From Welwitschia mirabilis (taxonomy: Eukaryota; Gnetophyta; Gnetopsida; Welwitschiales): a stretch of 64,000 nt of DNA. Location: the NCBI GenBank assembly GCA_051453625.1, contig JBOZIK010000001.1:39284609-39348608 (forward strand), read 5' to 3'. Shown here piece by piece: positions 22,261 through 34,554 of the stretch. Both the position numbers and the translations under genes were made by a program. The notes under the pieces were generated by a model that saw only the letters and a program-made list of their open reading frames with translations, did no database searches and had not been told where the DNA came from. Within the stretch, counting starts at the first letter, position 1, and every line of letters begins with the position of its first letter.

Positions 22261-23676
22261 TGATAGTGATTAAACCAAATGGTATGAACTATAATTATAC
22301 CACTATAGTGATTTTCATAGACTGTTTAGCACTATGCATTCATAAACTTAAACTTTATAAGATGGATAATAGACTTATACTTGGAAATGTAACTTCATGA
22401 ATTGGATTAATATATACACTTGGAGGTCTTATAGGCATGTAATAAAAATGATTACATATTATTCATATAATGAAAACTATTATAGAACAAAGATTGATTA
22501 TTATGTTTTTAACTATTTGTAGACACATTTTAACCTATGTATCTTTTTGATTTTCTTATAATTTGAATATTCTAAAAATGAAATTAAATTTACTAAATAT
22601 TTTCAAAGAGATGTCAATGTTTCCTTAGAGTCTTTCTATTCACATGGATTCTTGATTGTATAGACTTCTATAGTGGTATGCATCAAAATACCTTATGCTA
22701 AAAATAATGTGATTTATGAAAAATAACTTTAAAAAAATTAAAAATATAACATAGTAATTATGGATAAGAAAAGAATAAGAAAATCAAGTAATTCAGTCAT
22801 AAGCATTGTGTTTAAGTGATAATGTGAAATGTTTTGTGTTTGAGGGTCTTATAACATCCATGAAATTACACATTATAAAGAGTCTTGCAGCATCAAAAAA
22901 GCTATATTAGTGTTTTGTATTAATTAATGCTTTTATTATTACATATTCAAATGATAAATTAAGTAATAAGCTGAAACCTTCATTTGAAACAATCACATCA
23001 TTTAAAGACACTCATTCTCAAATCCTTATAGATAATCAATCTTTTATAATAGAAATCTAATAGCTTTTATTAATTTAAATGATTTAACTATTGTAGCCTA
23101 AAGAGATTTGATTAAGGAATTAATTTTTTAAATTTTGGTTTTACATTTTGTTTCTCATGTTTTAAATCTTTTCAAAGATCTTGAATTCCATTCCTTTTTT
23201 CCCTTTAAAGGTCATTTTCTCACAAATTTAAATTTAAATTAAATATTACTTTTTTAAGTCTTTTTTCATTATAAACTATAAGATAGTTAAAAATTTAAAA
23301 AACAATTCCATGAAATTAAAGCAATAAAAATAATAAATTGATAAATTAAAACCAATCATTCTAAACTAATAAATTTTATAAGAATAAGTATAATAAAGAT
23401 GATAGATAAGTTTTATTAATTTGATTGATACATAAAGATCACTTTATTAAATATATTATATAGTCACTAAAATAATTATATATATTATACTAATATGTAT
23501 TATATAGGGGGGAAAAGATACCATGTTTAAATGTTACAAAACATTAAGCTAAAGACAAAAACCACTACACATAACATGTCAAGAATCAAACTTTATGATG
23601 CTTTTTTCAAATCAATGCATGACATATTATAAATATAAAGTGAAAAATTATTTAGAAGGAAAATTATTTATATAGT
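21851..23676 (+). repeat. Left copy of a 1.8-kb gap-flanking duplication
   Basis: Matches 23851-25732 with scattered differences, small indels and one about 45-base insertion near 25420. No gene: a 75-codon minus-strand frame in the right copy (24791-25018) is broken by stops in this copy. Confidence 0.85.
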
Positions 23677-23776
23677 NNNNNNNNNNNNNNNNNNNNNNNN
23701 NNNNNNNNNNNNNNNNNNNNNNNNNNNNNNNNNNNNNNNNNNNNNNNNNNNNNNNNNNNNNNNNNNNNNNNNNNNN
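23677..23776. other. 100-N gap flanked by duplicated contig ends
   Basis: Left 21851-23676 recurs on the right from 23851, after 74 unmatched bases. Confidence 0.9.
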
Positions 23777-23850
23777 AACTAAGCATTTATCTATCAATTC
23801 ACCTGCAAAACAACTCAAAATACCCTATCAAATACACATAAGTTGGCAAC
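23777..23850 (+). other. Unmatched tip of the right-hand contig
   Basis: 74 bases that do not match the corresponding left-copy sequence, although everything after them does. It could be a read-end error, a chimeric contig tip, or a real insertion in one haplotype. Confidence 0.6.
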
Positions 23851-25732
23851 GCAACAATCTTATACTAAGTTAACAATTTTGCAATCATGACTTTAGTCAA
23901 AGTTAGATATTTTTTAAACTATACTAATAGTAATGAGAAAATGATTTGAGTTAAGTTCAAATAGTATGTTAGGAATAAATTAAAAGATGTAACTCAAAAC
24001 TTTCCCTTTACGTTATGATGATAATTATATAACTATGACTTTAGTTAAGATTAAATATTTTTCACTAAGATGATAAATGTGCAACTATGACTTTAGTCAA
24101 AGTTTCATGCCTTGCATTAAGATAATAGTAATGTAACCATAACTTTAGTTAATGTTTAATATGTTGCATTAAAATGATATATATGTAATTATGACTTTAA
24201 TTAAGGCTACACATCTTACACTAAGCTAATGATTATGTAACTCTAACTACAATCATAGTTAAATTATACAATAGTGATTAAACCAAATGGTATGAACTAT
24301 AATTATACCACTATAGTGATTTGCATAGACCATTTAGCACTATGCATTCATAAACATAAACTTTATAAGATGGATAATAGACGTAGACTTGAAAATGTAA
24401 CTTCATGAATTAGATTAATATATACACTTGGAGGTCTTATAGGCATATAATAAAAATGATTACATATTATTCATGTAAAAAATTATTATAGAACAAAGAT
24501 TTATAATTATGTTTTTAATTATTTGTAGACACATTTTAACCTATGTATCTTTTTGGTTTTCTTATAATTTGAATATTCTAAAAATAAAATTAAATTTACT
24601 AAATATTTTCAAAGAGATGTTAATGTTTCCTTAGAGTCTTTCTATTCACATTGATTATTGATTGTATAGAATTCTACAGTGATATGCACCAAAATACCTT
24701 ATGCTAAAAATAATGTGATTTATGAAAAATAACTTTAAAAAACATTAAAAATATAACATAGTAATTATGAATAAGAAAAGAGTAAGAAAATCAAGTAATT
24801 AAGTCATAAGCATTATGTTTGAGTAATAATGTGAAATGTTTTGCATTTGAGAGTCTTATAACATCCATGAAATTACACGTTATTAAGAGTCTTGTAGCAT
24901 CAAAAAAGCTATAATAGTGTTTTGTATCAATTAATGCTTTTATTATTACAGATTCAAATGATAAATTAAGTAATAAGCTGAAACCTTCATTTGAAACAGT
25001 CAAATCATTTAAAGACACTCATTCTCAAATCCTTGTAGACAATCAATCTTTTATAATAGAAATCTAATAGCTTTCTAATAGCTTTTATTAATTTAAATGA
25101 TTTAACTATTGTAGCCTAAAGAGATTTGATTAAGAAATTAATTTTTTTAGTTTTAACATTTTGTTTCTCATGTTTTAAATCTTTTCAAAGATCTTGAATT
25201 CCATTCCTTTTTTCCCTCCAAAAGTCATTTTCTCACAAATTTAAATTTAAATCAAATATTACTTTTTTAAGTCTTTTTTCATTATAAACTATAAGATAGT
25301 CAAAAATTTAAAAAATAATTCCATGAAATTAAAGCAGTAAAAATAATAAAGTGATAAATTAAAATCAATCATTCTAAACTAATAAATTTTGTAAGAATAA
25401 GTATAATAAAGATGATAGATAAATGTCAAAAGAAAATGATTAAATAAAATATTAGAGATAAATAAGGTTTATTAATTTGATTGATATATGTAAAGATCAC
25501 TTTATTAAATATATTATATAGTCATTAAAATAATTATATATTATACTAATATGTATTGTATAGGGAAAAAAAGATACCATGTTTAAATGTTACAAAACAT
25601 TAAGCTAAAGGCAAAAACCACTACATATAACATGTCAAGAATCAAACTTTATAATGCTTTTTTCAAATCAATGAATGACATATTATAAATATAAAGTGAA
25701 AAAATCATTTTAAAGGAAAATTATTTATATAG
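23851..25732 (+). repeat. Right copy of the 1.8-kb gap-flanking duplication
   Basis: Repeats minisatellite units and the AT-rich sequence of 21851-23676. The sequence continues past the duplication with aattggtaaataaatgc. Confidence 0.85.
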
Positions 25733-26377
25733 TAATTGGTAAATAAATGCAAAATTCCCATGATCTTAATATTATAATAAAATAAATAACTGAGTTTTAA
25801 AAAAAAATCTTTAGTTTGATCAAGTGATAAAGATAAAATGAAATTAATTAATAAATAACTCTTTTTCCTCCCTCAATCATGAGAAATACAAAAATATAAT
25901 ATACTTTTCTATAATACAAAACAAATTAAAAATAAAGCAATAAATTAAAATCAATTATTTTAAATAGACATATAATATAAGAATGAAAATTATATAAGAA
26001 AGTTGACGTTTATACATCAAAGAAAACAACTAAATAAAATCAAATAGAAATAAAAGCTATTTATTAACAATTAAATAATCTACTAATATGTATTATATAA
26101 GGAAAAATATCATATCTAAATATTATAAAATACAAATTAAAGGTTTTAAAAAAACTCCAATTAGCATATAAGAGTTTAACCCTTATAATGGCCTTTTTGA
26201 AGTAATATAATACTTTTGTAATAGAGTCTTCTAAGAAAACTCTATCAAATTTTCTATGTAAAAATAGTAGTCATAGTTAGGTATGTAAAGCCTAATTATT
26301 TAATATGTAAAAGTAGTATCCATTTTGCTAAAGTAGTATTATACTCTTACAACAATATATTTTAAAAAACTCCACTA
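25733..26377. other. AT-rich non-coding DNA
   Basis: Nothing recognised on either strand. Confidence 0.4.
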
Positions 26378-26525
26378 AAATTTCTATTTATATATTTTTC
26401 TTTTTCATTACTTGTTACGATCTCAAGAATATCATTTTCTATTTTCCATCTAAATTTCTATTTATATATTTTTCTTTTTTATTACTTACTATGATCTCAA
26501 GAATATCATTTTCTATTTTCCATCT
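26378..26525 (+). repeat. Tandem duplication, 74-bp unit, two copies
   Basis: Both copies run from aatttctatttatatat to attttccatctaa. They differ at about three positions (for example ttgttacga versus ttactatga), two of them C/T or G/A. Confidence 0.9.
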
Positions 26526-26539
26526 AATAACAAAGCTTA

Positions 26540-28480
26540 TATAATTGTTTAATGAGTATCAAAGTGCATGTAGATTCTCTAAATTAATCAAGTTAAAATA
26601 GGATCAAATTAATTAAAGTTATTTAGACATAAGCAAGCTTTATCCAATGACATGAAATTGGTTAAACTAGGTCAAGTAAGTTGAAACAAGATCATTTTGA
26701 TAAAACATGTTCAAACTTGATCAAATGATGTTAAATTAGGTAAAGTAGGCTAAACAATTTGAAACGTGATCAAAATGGTTAAACTTGACTAAATATGATC
26801 AAATTAGATCAAGTGATGTCTAAAAGATCAAGCAAGATCAAACTAGGGTGATCAAGTTTAAATAAGATCAAACTGGTTAAATTTAGTAAAATTAGGTCAA
26901 ACATGATCAAACATGATCTAATGATATCTAATTTGTTAAAAAGGATTAAACGGTGTCTAATTGGTCAAACTAGGTCAAGTGAGTTAAAATAAGATCAAGC
27001 TACATAGACCAAGTTTAAACAAGGTAAACTAGTTAAACTTAATTAAATTAGGTCAAACATGATCAAATATGATCTAATGATGTCTAATTGATTAAACAAT
27101 ATTAAATGACATTAATTGGTTAAACTAGGTCAAGCAAGTTAAAAAAGGTCAAATTAGTTAACCTCAGTCAAATTGTTTCAAAAAAATGCAAAGAATATCA
27201 AATGATATCTAATAGATCAAACTAGGTAAAAGTAGGCTAAACTATGTCAAATGTAATAAACTTGGTCAAACTACATTAAGCATAGTGAAATGATATTAAA
27301 TATAGTAAACTAAGTTAGACTAGATCAAGTACGTTAAAACTAGATCAAACTATGTCATAAGATCAAATTTGTGAAATGTGGGGAAACCAGGTTAAACTAG
27401 CTAAACTCAGTCAAACATAGTAAAGAAATATCTAATAATGTCTAATTGACCAAATTAGGGAAAAGTAGATCAAACTAGATCAAACATGATTCAACTAGGT
27501 CAATCATGATAAAATGATAGCAAATACATCACACTAAGTTAAATTAGGTTGAGTAAGTTAAAACATGACCAAACTAAATCAGATCAGGTCAAGCAAGTTG
27601 AAACTAGATCAAACATGATCAAACTTAATCAAGCTAATAAAATTTAGTTCAAAAAAGATCAAATGATGTTTAATTAATTAAACTACATCAAACATGGTAA
27701 AATGAAAAGGAGAACAAATTAGATTACATTAGGCCATGCAAGTTGAAAGGGGGTCATATAGGTCAAAATAGCTTGAATAAGATCAAACTAACCAGACTTT
27801 GTCAAATACGATTCAAGGATGCCTCCTTTATCAAACTAGATCAAACTGAATCAAATTATGTAAAATTAGTAAAACTCAATTAAACATAGTAAAACAAGAT
27901 TAAATGATGTCTAATTAGTAGATATAAGTATGTCAAACTAGATCAGATGTGGTCAAACCAGATCAAATATCACAAAATGATATCAAATATATTAAACTAG
28001 ATCAGGCTAGGTTCAGTAAGTAAAACCTAGATCAAACTAGGTTACACTAAGTTAAGAAAGAAAAAATTAGATTAAACATGATCAAAAAAGATTAAGTAAT
28101 GTCTGTTAATCATACTAGGTAACACTAGATCAAACTTAATGAAATGATATAAAGTAAATTAAATTAGATCAAATTAGAATAAGCAAGTTGAAATGAGGTT
28201 GTATTAGGTCAAGCTAGATTAAACAAGGTCAAACTAAACAAACTTAGTCAAAGGTAGTCAAACAAGATTAAATTATGCCTAATTGATTAAACTAGATCAA
28301 AGTAGATTAAACTAAATCAAACTCAATCAAGCTAGGTTAAAATAAATGAAAGATAGTGAATTAATATCAAATAGATCAAACTAGGTCATACTAGATTGAG
28401 AAAGTTAGAGTAAGGTTACACTAGATTATGCTAGAGTAAGGTTACACTAGATTATGCTAGAGTAAGGTTACACTAGATTA
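26540..28480 (+). repeat. 10-bp-phased repeat array, left part
   Basis: Built of ~10-base words of the type gatcaaacta/ggtcaaacta/tagtcaaaca, so that AAA recurs every 10 bases (clear at 27841-27900). The phrase atgatgtctaattgatcaaa recurs roughly every 200-240 bases, giving a higher-order unit. The array resumes at 38798 after the copia insertion. No coding potential, and it is almost free of CpG. Regular A-tracts in helical phase are known to bend DNA; a function is not shown. Confidence 0.85.
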
Positions 28481-28484
28481 TGCT
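28407..28484 (+). repeat. Perfect 26-bp triplication at the copia insertion edge
   Basis: Three head-to-tail units of agagtaaggttacactagat plus tatgct. The last four bases (tgct) of the third unit coincide with the first four of the LTR, so microhomology or chance overlap exists at the junction. Confidence 0.9.
28476..28480 (+). other. Target-site duplication GATTA, left
   Basis: Identical to 38798-38802 after the 3' LTR. Removing the element joins the array in register. Confidence 0.85.
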
Positions 28485-28652
28485 AAGACTTGTACACACC
28501 ATGGTCCCATCCCTAGGGATTCATGAAAATCCTACTTGTGTGTTGTCTATATAAGCAACCTTTTTGTGAAATAATTCAAGAAAGAGTAGAAATAAAATTT
28601 ATCTTTTGAAAATCTTGTGCTCTCCCTTCTTAAGCTCTCTTGTTTCCTAACA
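28481..28652 (+). mobile_element. 5' LTR of the copia element
   Basis: TG...CA ends. The TATA box tatataag lies at 28548-28555, and a polyadenylation signal aataaa at 28591-28596. Both are kept in the 3' LTR, the TATA as tatatatg. Confidence 0.85.
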
Positions 28653-28654
28653 AA

Positions 28655-28666
28655 TAGTATAGGGTT
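28655..28666 (+). other. Decayed initiator-Met tRNA primer-binding site
   Basis: tagtatagggtt, two bases after the LTR, compared with tggtatcagagc used by most plant copia elements. Weak on its own; supported by position. Confidence 0.4.
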
Positions 28667-29239
28667 TCTGAAGTTCTTGGAGAGCTTGCATGCTTTGTAT
28701 GCTTAGCATACCATTTTTGCATACTTGAATCTAGGTTTTTACTTAGATGTGTTTACATCTCTCTTATTTTACAAAAACATTTTTTTAAGATCTGTTTGTA
28801 GGTTTGGGAGGATTACATGCTTTTGCTCTTGTTTAGCTATTCCTAAGCCTCTTTGGCAATGTCTTAAGTACCTTTGTGCTTCTTATTGCCCTATGCATGC
28901 CATTTCATGCATTATTTAATGCCTATTTCTAAGCTTCTTGCATATTTACACATTTTCATGGTTTTTTGGAAGCTTTTAAAGCTTTAAGATTTTGTTAAAT
29001 CTAGATTTGCAGTTTTCTATAGATTTATGTTGTGTTTGCAGGGTTTTGATTAGATCTGGTTTTTACTTTTGTGGAGCATTCCTTTAAGCATTTCTTACAC
29101 TTCTATTTGCCAAGACATTCAAGAAAGAACTTCTATTTGTGTGTAATAAGATCCTCTGCTGCAAAGAAGCTTGATTCTCTAATGGTGTCTTTGAGAGAGA
29201 GTTTATAAGGAAGCGTGTGAGCAACTGTATCCATTGATT

Positions 29240-30010
29240 TGCATCCTGCACAGTACCATTTGTTTTCTTCCAACATCATTGTTGTAGTAAAGTCTGCGTT
29301 AGGATAGTAAGTCTCCTCAGTTCCTTATGTCTTGCTGTTGTGACGTTGTCTATGGGTTTTGGCCTGTGGATCTGTATTTCTGATGCCTCTACTCCATCAC
29401 TGCACCTGCACTGGGTGTCACTCTGTCCACCTGACAGTCCTGTGTGCATTCTTCTGTGCTTTTCTCTGCTGTGTGAGCCATCATGCTCTCATCAATCCCT
29501 CTGCCTCTGTGCACCGAAGCTGTCTGATCACCACGTTCTTTTTTTGCTTTAGCTACCGTCACCTGCATTTAGCTCCACTGCTGCGTTGAGCTCTCTGTGC
29601 GCTCGAGTCCTCACCCATGCCTGTATAACCACCTTGCAGTTTCTCCTTTGTTTTGTGTTGTTTCCTTGATTGCAACTAGCATTTTTTGGTGTTCACCACT
29701 GCATCGTTTCCTTGACCGCAGCCAACATTTTTGCCTATATGCCATTCCCCTGACCGCAGCTAGCGGTTTCTGGTGTTCGACGCTATGCCACCCATAGGTC
29801 CCGTTGCTGTGTTTTATTCCTTGAGTTTGCGCCTGCGATTTGCAGCGCTTGCCTACTTGGCCAATCCATATTCGTGCCTTGCCTGTGATTTACTGTGCTT
29901 GCCTGCTCGATAGATCACAGTGTTATCGATGCCCACACTGTCTAACGCTCTTCCCACCAGCTTTATGGATCGCCTGACTGACACCGTCGTGTTGCTCCAG
30001 CCTGACTGTT
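29240..30010 (+). other. GC-richer, CpG-containing leader segment with short imperfect repeats
   Basis: In sharp contrast to its surroundings this stretch has many C, G and CpG. It contains three imperfect ~45-base units around ttccttgaccgcagc.a..tttttgg (about 29660-29800) and two around cctgcgatttgcagcgcttg (29828-29920). Plus-strand frames of 66-76 codons exist but are Cys/Ser/Leu/Pro-rich in all frames and match nothing. Plant copia leaders often hold such C-rich sequence, so a leader is more likely than a captured gene. Confidence 0.5.
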
Positions 30011-30039
30011 AAGAAACTTTAATTATATTTCTATAGGAT

Positions 30040-30140
30040 TTATTATCACTAGCGTAATGTTGTTGTAATGGTGAAGTTATTTCCTTATGAAGGGGAAGAT
30101 CCAGAGTTTGACTCCACCAGATGTAAAACAATTTTTTTAA
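30040..30140 (+). other. Possible tRNA-derived SINE or tRNA-like fragment
   Basis: A box-A-like tgttgtaatgg (30061-30071) and a box-B-like agtttgactcc (30105-30115) have tRNA-like spacing, followed by a T-rich tail at 30131-30138. Box B differs from ggttcgantcc at two or three positions. No flanking duplication was found. Confidence 0.35.
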
Positions 30141-31717
30141 AAATTTGTGTTGGCTCTTCTTTAGTTTCTACACACATGTAGAAGTGCCAGCTAAGCCATT
30201 GCCTGTTTCTGCACACATTGATTAATTGAGCTATTGCTTAGCCTGTAGCTTAGTCATGTGCACATAGGTAGTTTTTCTATTTTTAACTATTTTGAGCTTA
30301 TTTTAGGCATTTTTCAAGTTTTTTAGAGTTTTTTGGGTTTTTTCACATTTATAAGCCCCAAACTCAGTCTTTTAAACATTCTTCTTTTTCTTCTTCTTTC
30401 TTTTTTTTCTGGGCTTTTCAAAGGTTATGGGGCATGTTTTACTAATTGTGAGTCCTTGACCTTGTTTTTTCCCTCCCTAGGTCAAGCTTGGGATGTAGAA
30501 CAAGATCCACTTGACTTAATTTTTTTCTCCAACTTAGAATTTTTTTGTTATTTGGATAGATTAATCTAAGTTTGGAATGTTGAGAAACATTTACTTAGCT
30601 TAACTATACTAAGTTAGTCCCTATCCTAGTGTGTGTCTTTTGGTGTTTTCCTTTACTTTTTCTTACATTTAAAATTTAATTTTTTGTGATTAAGGTTTAA
30701 AATTGAAAATTACCTCTTACCCCTAAACACATCACATTTTCCACTAGTAATAAGTCTTGGTTGGTAATAAGCATGGAGAGCCTTACGTAGATAGAGATCT
30801 GTGTTAAGTTATGCTGCACTCTAAGCTTGTTGTGTAGTCTTAGCTACCTTGAAGTTCAGACTATAAGGAGAGTTATGATTTTCTCAAGTGAAGACATCTC
30901 AGGCACCCTGAGGTCCAAATTCCAATGTATTCCTTAGTAATCGAGGGTATATTAAGTAAAGGTTGAAGGCATAGTGATAGAGCCTACTTGGATTTCGTCA
31001 CTAAGTCGATAATCAAATTTTAAATTTTACTGAGTCTAAGTATAAGTAGGTCACCAATATTGCATGGTACTCTCTCTTAGAAGGGGAATATAGCTAAGGT
31101 AACCAAAACTAACTAATGACTTAGATAGCCCATTAAGGTGACACATATTTTGTCCTTTTACTCTCTCAGGAGACAAGGGTACCATCATTGAAAAGGATGT
31201 GATTACTACCCAGATTCAAGAGCAAACTCTAGAATTGACAAATCTGCATTTTCGTCCCCTAATAATTAAATTAGGTTCCTTTGCATTAAAATTTACCTTG
31301 CTCACATTAAGAACCTTGTAATAAAATACCTTATTTGTTCTCATGCATATAGGTTTTTCATTGTTTAAGGTAGGGGTTTGCCTTGGTTATCACACACTCT
31401 AATTTGGATAGATCAGTCAGATTTTTGGGATTGATTCCCTTTCATTGTGACTATATCTTCCATTGTGACTTTGTTTTCTTTGTTCCATTAGGACTTTGAT
31501 AAATCATTTAAACTTGTGAATGAGAGCAAGATCTCTTTTTAGGATACTATACCATTGTTTTCATTTTTTTTCTTGTTTTATTTTCTTTTTTTGGATTTTG
31601 ATGAGTTTTTTTCGTGTATCAAACAGATCATTTTTTTAGTAGTGAATGTGAGCAAGATCTCTCTGGAATTCAACTTTACCTCATAATTTGTTAAACCTTC
31701 TTTTCACAGCATTCATC
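30141..31717 (+). other. Copia leader or nested LTR, no gene
   Basis: tgttggctcttc at about 30148 could be an LTR start, and a TATA-like catttataagcccc lies near 30347; no partner LTR was found. From 30720 to 31440 the sequence looks like a plant copia leader (ggagagccttacgtag, aagacatctcaggcaccc). A splice-acceptor-like ttcacag stands just before the gag ATG at 31718. Confidence 0.4.
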
Positions 31718-32690
31718 ATGGCTACTTCATTGAAAGTAAATTTTAGATTTTGGCAAGTAGCTTTAAGCTCATGTTGACTATTAAAATAATGGCCAACCTT
31801 AGGATGATCTTACATGATGATCAAAGTTAGAAGAATTGGAATGAGAATTTCATATTTAGAGTGCACATTTATGGATTTGATAAAGATTTTTTGAAAAATC
31901 ACATGTTATTCTTAAGAATTTAGATGAAGAAAATGTATGACAAGCCATTAATTACAAGCTCATAGAGATAATGTAAAAATTCGTGGCCACTTCATGTAAA
32001 AAATTGGTTGATAGAAGCAAGTCTAATTGTACCAACTATTGTACTTTATGTGATATATTTTATACAAAGAATGATTTAGAACTGATTAATCTCATCACGA
32101 GCATGAATACCCTTTATTATAAAAGGGGGAAAATGCATTAGATCATAGCTTAAATGATAGATATTAAAGTAAAGGTTACTAAGGTAGACCTAATGGATAA
32201 AGTCTGCATTATATCAACTTGATTCATTATTATTTGGAATATTCATCTCTTTATAACTACATTCTATCTCTTCATGAAAGTAAGCAGTTACCTAAAACTT
32301 TAATACGTTTAGTAATAATCTTATTATTATGGAAGTACAATTTAATTTTATAGGCTTCTTGTCCTCTAATATAGCGTTCAAAGTTTCTCATTCTCATGGA
32401 CCATTCTCATGGACCTTCTGGTCAATACAAGTAGTCTTCCAACAACTCTCATCCACCAAAAGCATTATGTCATGATAAGGGTAAGACTCCATAGAGATAG
32501 CCAACTAAGAAGCCTAATTAGACTTGACTAAATAAGAAGCAAATTTAGTATACTACTATTCTGAAGAAAAACAAGTATTAGTGCTTAAGATGCAAAAGAC
32601 AAGACCATATCGTGCACTTCTATTAGATACCTTAGGACAAGATTAAATCTATACCTAAGGCTAATGTAGTTACCGAATAACCTAAATTCC
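31718..32690 (+). pseudogene. Copia gag remnant with decayed zinc knuckle
   Basis: Starts MATSLKVNFRFWQV, like many copia Gag N-termini, and then breaks into several frames with many stops. At 32582-32623 one frame reads CLRCKRQDHIVHFY, a CCHC zinc knuckle in which the last Cys is lost. The intervening capsid part is readable only as fragments. It belongs with the protease and integrase that follow in the same orientation. Confidence 0.65.
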
Positions 32691-33100
32691 TTGATAATAA
32701 AAATTTTGAGTCAAATGTAATTTTTGACAACTTTAACTTTATGGATATGAGTGAGCACATACCTCATGATGAAATGTGAATTATTGACATTGATGCTACT
32801 CGTTACATGACTTATTAGTGTGATTACTTTGATGCCTTCATTAAAGCACCAAGTCAGGTTTATTTAGTAGATAAATCCCTATTTCTGGTGAAAGGCTAGG
32901 GTTTGGTTACCCTTAACTTGACATTACTCTCTCCGTAGACTATTTTCAATGTTCTATATGTGTCTTCTTTGAGGTCACATCTTCTATCACTTTCTACTTC
33001 GATGCAAAAAGATTACTTAATCTCTATGATGAAGTACTTAGTGAAAATTTTTAATTGCAATCAACAAATGGTTATGAAAGACCACATAAATAGAAAGCTT
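32691..33100 (+). pseudogene. Copia protease remnant
   Basis: At 32777-32818 the frame reads stop-IIDIDATRYMTY, matching the copia protease start 'WIIDSGATRHMT'. The Trp codon has become TGA and Ser is changed (DSGA to DIDA), so the catalytic motif is damaged. Only the N-terminal half is readable. Confidence 0.65.
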
Positions 33101-33149
33101 ATTCATCTTCAAGGTTATGTCAAAATGTGAGAAATCACTTACATAGTTC

Positions 33150-33838
33150 CCTAGATGAGATCTCTTCCTTACTACTGTAACATGCTCAACTAGGATATCC
33201 TACTATTTGCATGATGAATGTGATGCATGAGAACGATCACTGACTTCTTTTATTCATTCCATGAGATTTTCCTCAATGTGAAGCATGGATAATAAGTAAA
33301 CCAACTAGACAACAGTTTGTATCAAGTAATGGTATACCCATTAAAAACTTCTGCTTATTCACAGTGATTTATGTGGACCTATGCTAGTTTCTACTCTTCA
33401 CAGTTTTTGTTATTTTATATCTTTTATTGATGACTATTTTCAAATCTCATCAAATCTAAATCTCAAACCTTGAACATTTTTAAAAAGTTCAAAATCAAAG
33501 TGAAAAAGTAAGTCAATTTTTAAATTAAAAGTTTTCACTTAAACAATGATGACAAATATACATTTGTTGAGTTTAAGAACTTTCTTGCTTCTAAAGGAAT
33601 TCATCATTTAAATACTTTTCCTAGGACATCTCAACAAAATGGCATTGCTAAGTGATTTAATGACATAATAATGGATATGGTGCATTTCATAATATATTTT
33701 AGTGGTTATAAGACCTATTTTTGAGATGAAGTAGTGAATATTGTTTTCCATCTTCATAACTACATTGGTCAATATATTAAAAAAGGAGTATCTCTAGCTG
33801 AGAACTATTATGATATAAGATGAAATTGTAGTACTTTC
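33150..33838 (+). pseudogene. Copia integrase remnant
   Basis: Order of readable blocks: AQLGYPTICMMNVMHEN (zinc-binding N-terminal region, 'LGHP'), then HSDLCGPMLVSTLHSFCYF and ISFIDDYF (core with the first and second Asp regions) at about 33360-33445, and FLASKGIHHLNTFPRTSQQ followed by NGIAK at about 33580-33650 ('PQQNGVAERKN'). Several stops and shifts. Typical gene order gag-PR-IN-RT marks it as Ty1/copia. Confidence 0.8.
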
Positions 33839-34370
33839 TTGTATGTGAACTCAAATGATACATCTATATTCCATGTGAACATAGTAATAAATTTAGAGTA
33901 CATGCTTATATTAGCATCTTCATGGAATATCAAACAGATCAAAAGGGTTATTATCTTCCAGAACATTATAAGATCATTGTTNNNNNNNNNNTTAAAACTT
34001 CATCTTTCCTCTAACCTAGTAACCATCTTAGATGTTCAATATCCTATGATTGAGGAAAGAGATGTAGCCACAAATCCAGTTTTGATTCCTTCTATTGGTA
34101 TAGCTTCTTTACAACCTATAGGAATTGAGAAATTTGGTCTTCTAAGCATACTTAATCATAGTTCTAGTAGCAATTCAGTAGATTATCTAACCAAAGAAGC
34201 TAAGACTACTCATAGATAACATCAACATGTTTGGTTATAATCTACTATCCAAGATGTTTGTAATGATGAAAAGGGTAACAGTAGAACTAGACATGGCTTA
34301 CATACATCTTGTGATGATAATGATGATAACAAGCTCCATCTAACTTTTGATGGTGAACCAACCTCAATCA
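33839..34370 (+). pseudogene. Copia integrase-RT linker, partly open
   Basis: A stop-free frame of 126 codons (33839-34219) spans a 10-N gap (33982-33991). It starts MYVNSNDTSIFHVNIV and has an acidic/Ser-rich tail (SSSSNS), as in the variable linker between integrase and RT of copia polyproteins. No catalytic motif is expected here. Confidence 0.55.
33982..33991. other. 10-N assembly gap
   Basis: In the copia linker region. Confidence 0.95.
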
Positions 34371-34554
34371 AAACTACTATTCAACATGATCATTGGATAA
34401 AATCCATGCAAGAAGAATATGATAGCCTTTTTAAAATTAGCATTTGGGAGTTGATAGATATTCTGTTAGGATGCACTGCATTATTCAACAAATGGATTTT
34501 TTACAACAAATATAATGTCAATAATAACCTTGAGTGATATAAAGCCAAGTCTCA
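34371..34554 (+). pseudogene. Copia reverse transcriptase, N-terminal fragment
   Basis: Reads HDHWIKSMQEEYDSLFKIS, then IWELIDI and KWIFYNKYNVNNNLE, matching the start of copia RT ('W..AM..E...L..N.TWELV', 'KWVF..K...DG..ER'). The ER Glu-Arg is followed by a stop. The frame ends where the Sirevirus-like LTR begins. The continuation of RT appears only at 37332, with the middle part missing. Confidence 0.75.

Noticed and set aside
24791-25018. 75-codon minus-strand frame that looks like an ordinary protein
   Set aside because: The matching sequence left of the gap (about 22780-23010) contains stops, so the frame is not maintained.
26540-28480. CRISPR-like array
   Set aside because: The repeats are short, degenerate and continuous with no unique spacers; the surrounding DNA is plant nuclear DNA.
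29340-29797. Three plus-strand frames of 66-76 codons in the GC-rich segment
   Set aside because: They overlap in different frames, are Cys/Ser/Leu/Pro-rich as expected from composition, and sit in a retroelement leader.
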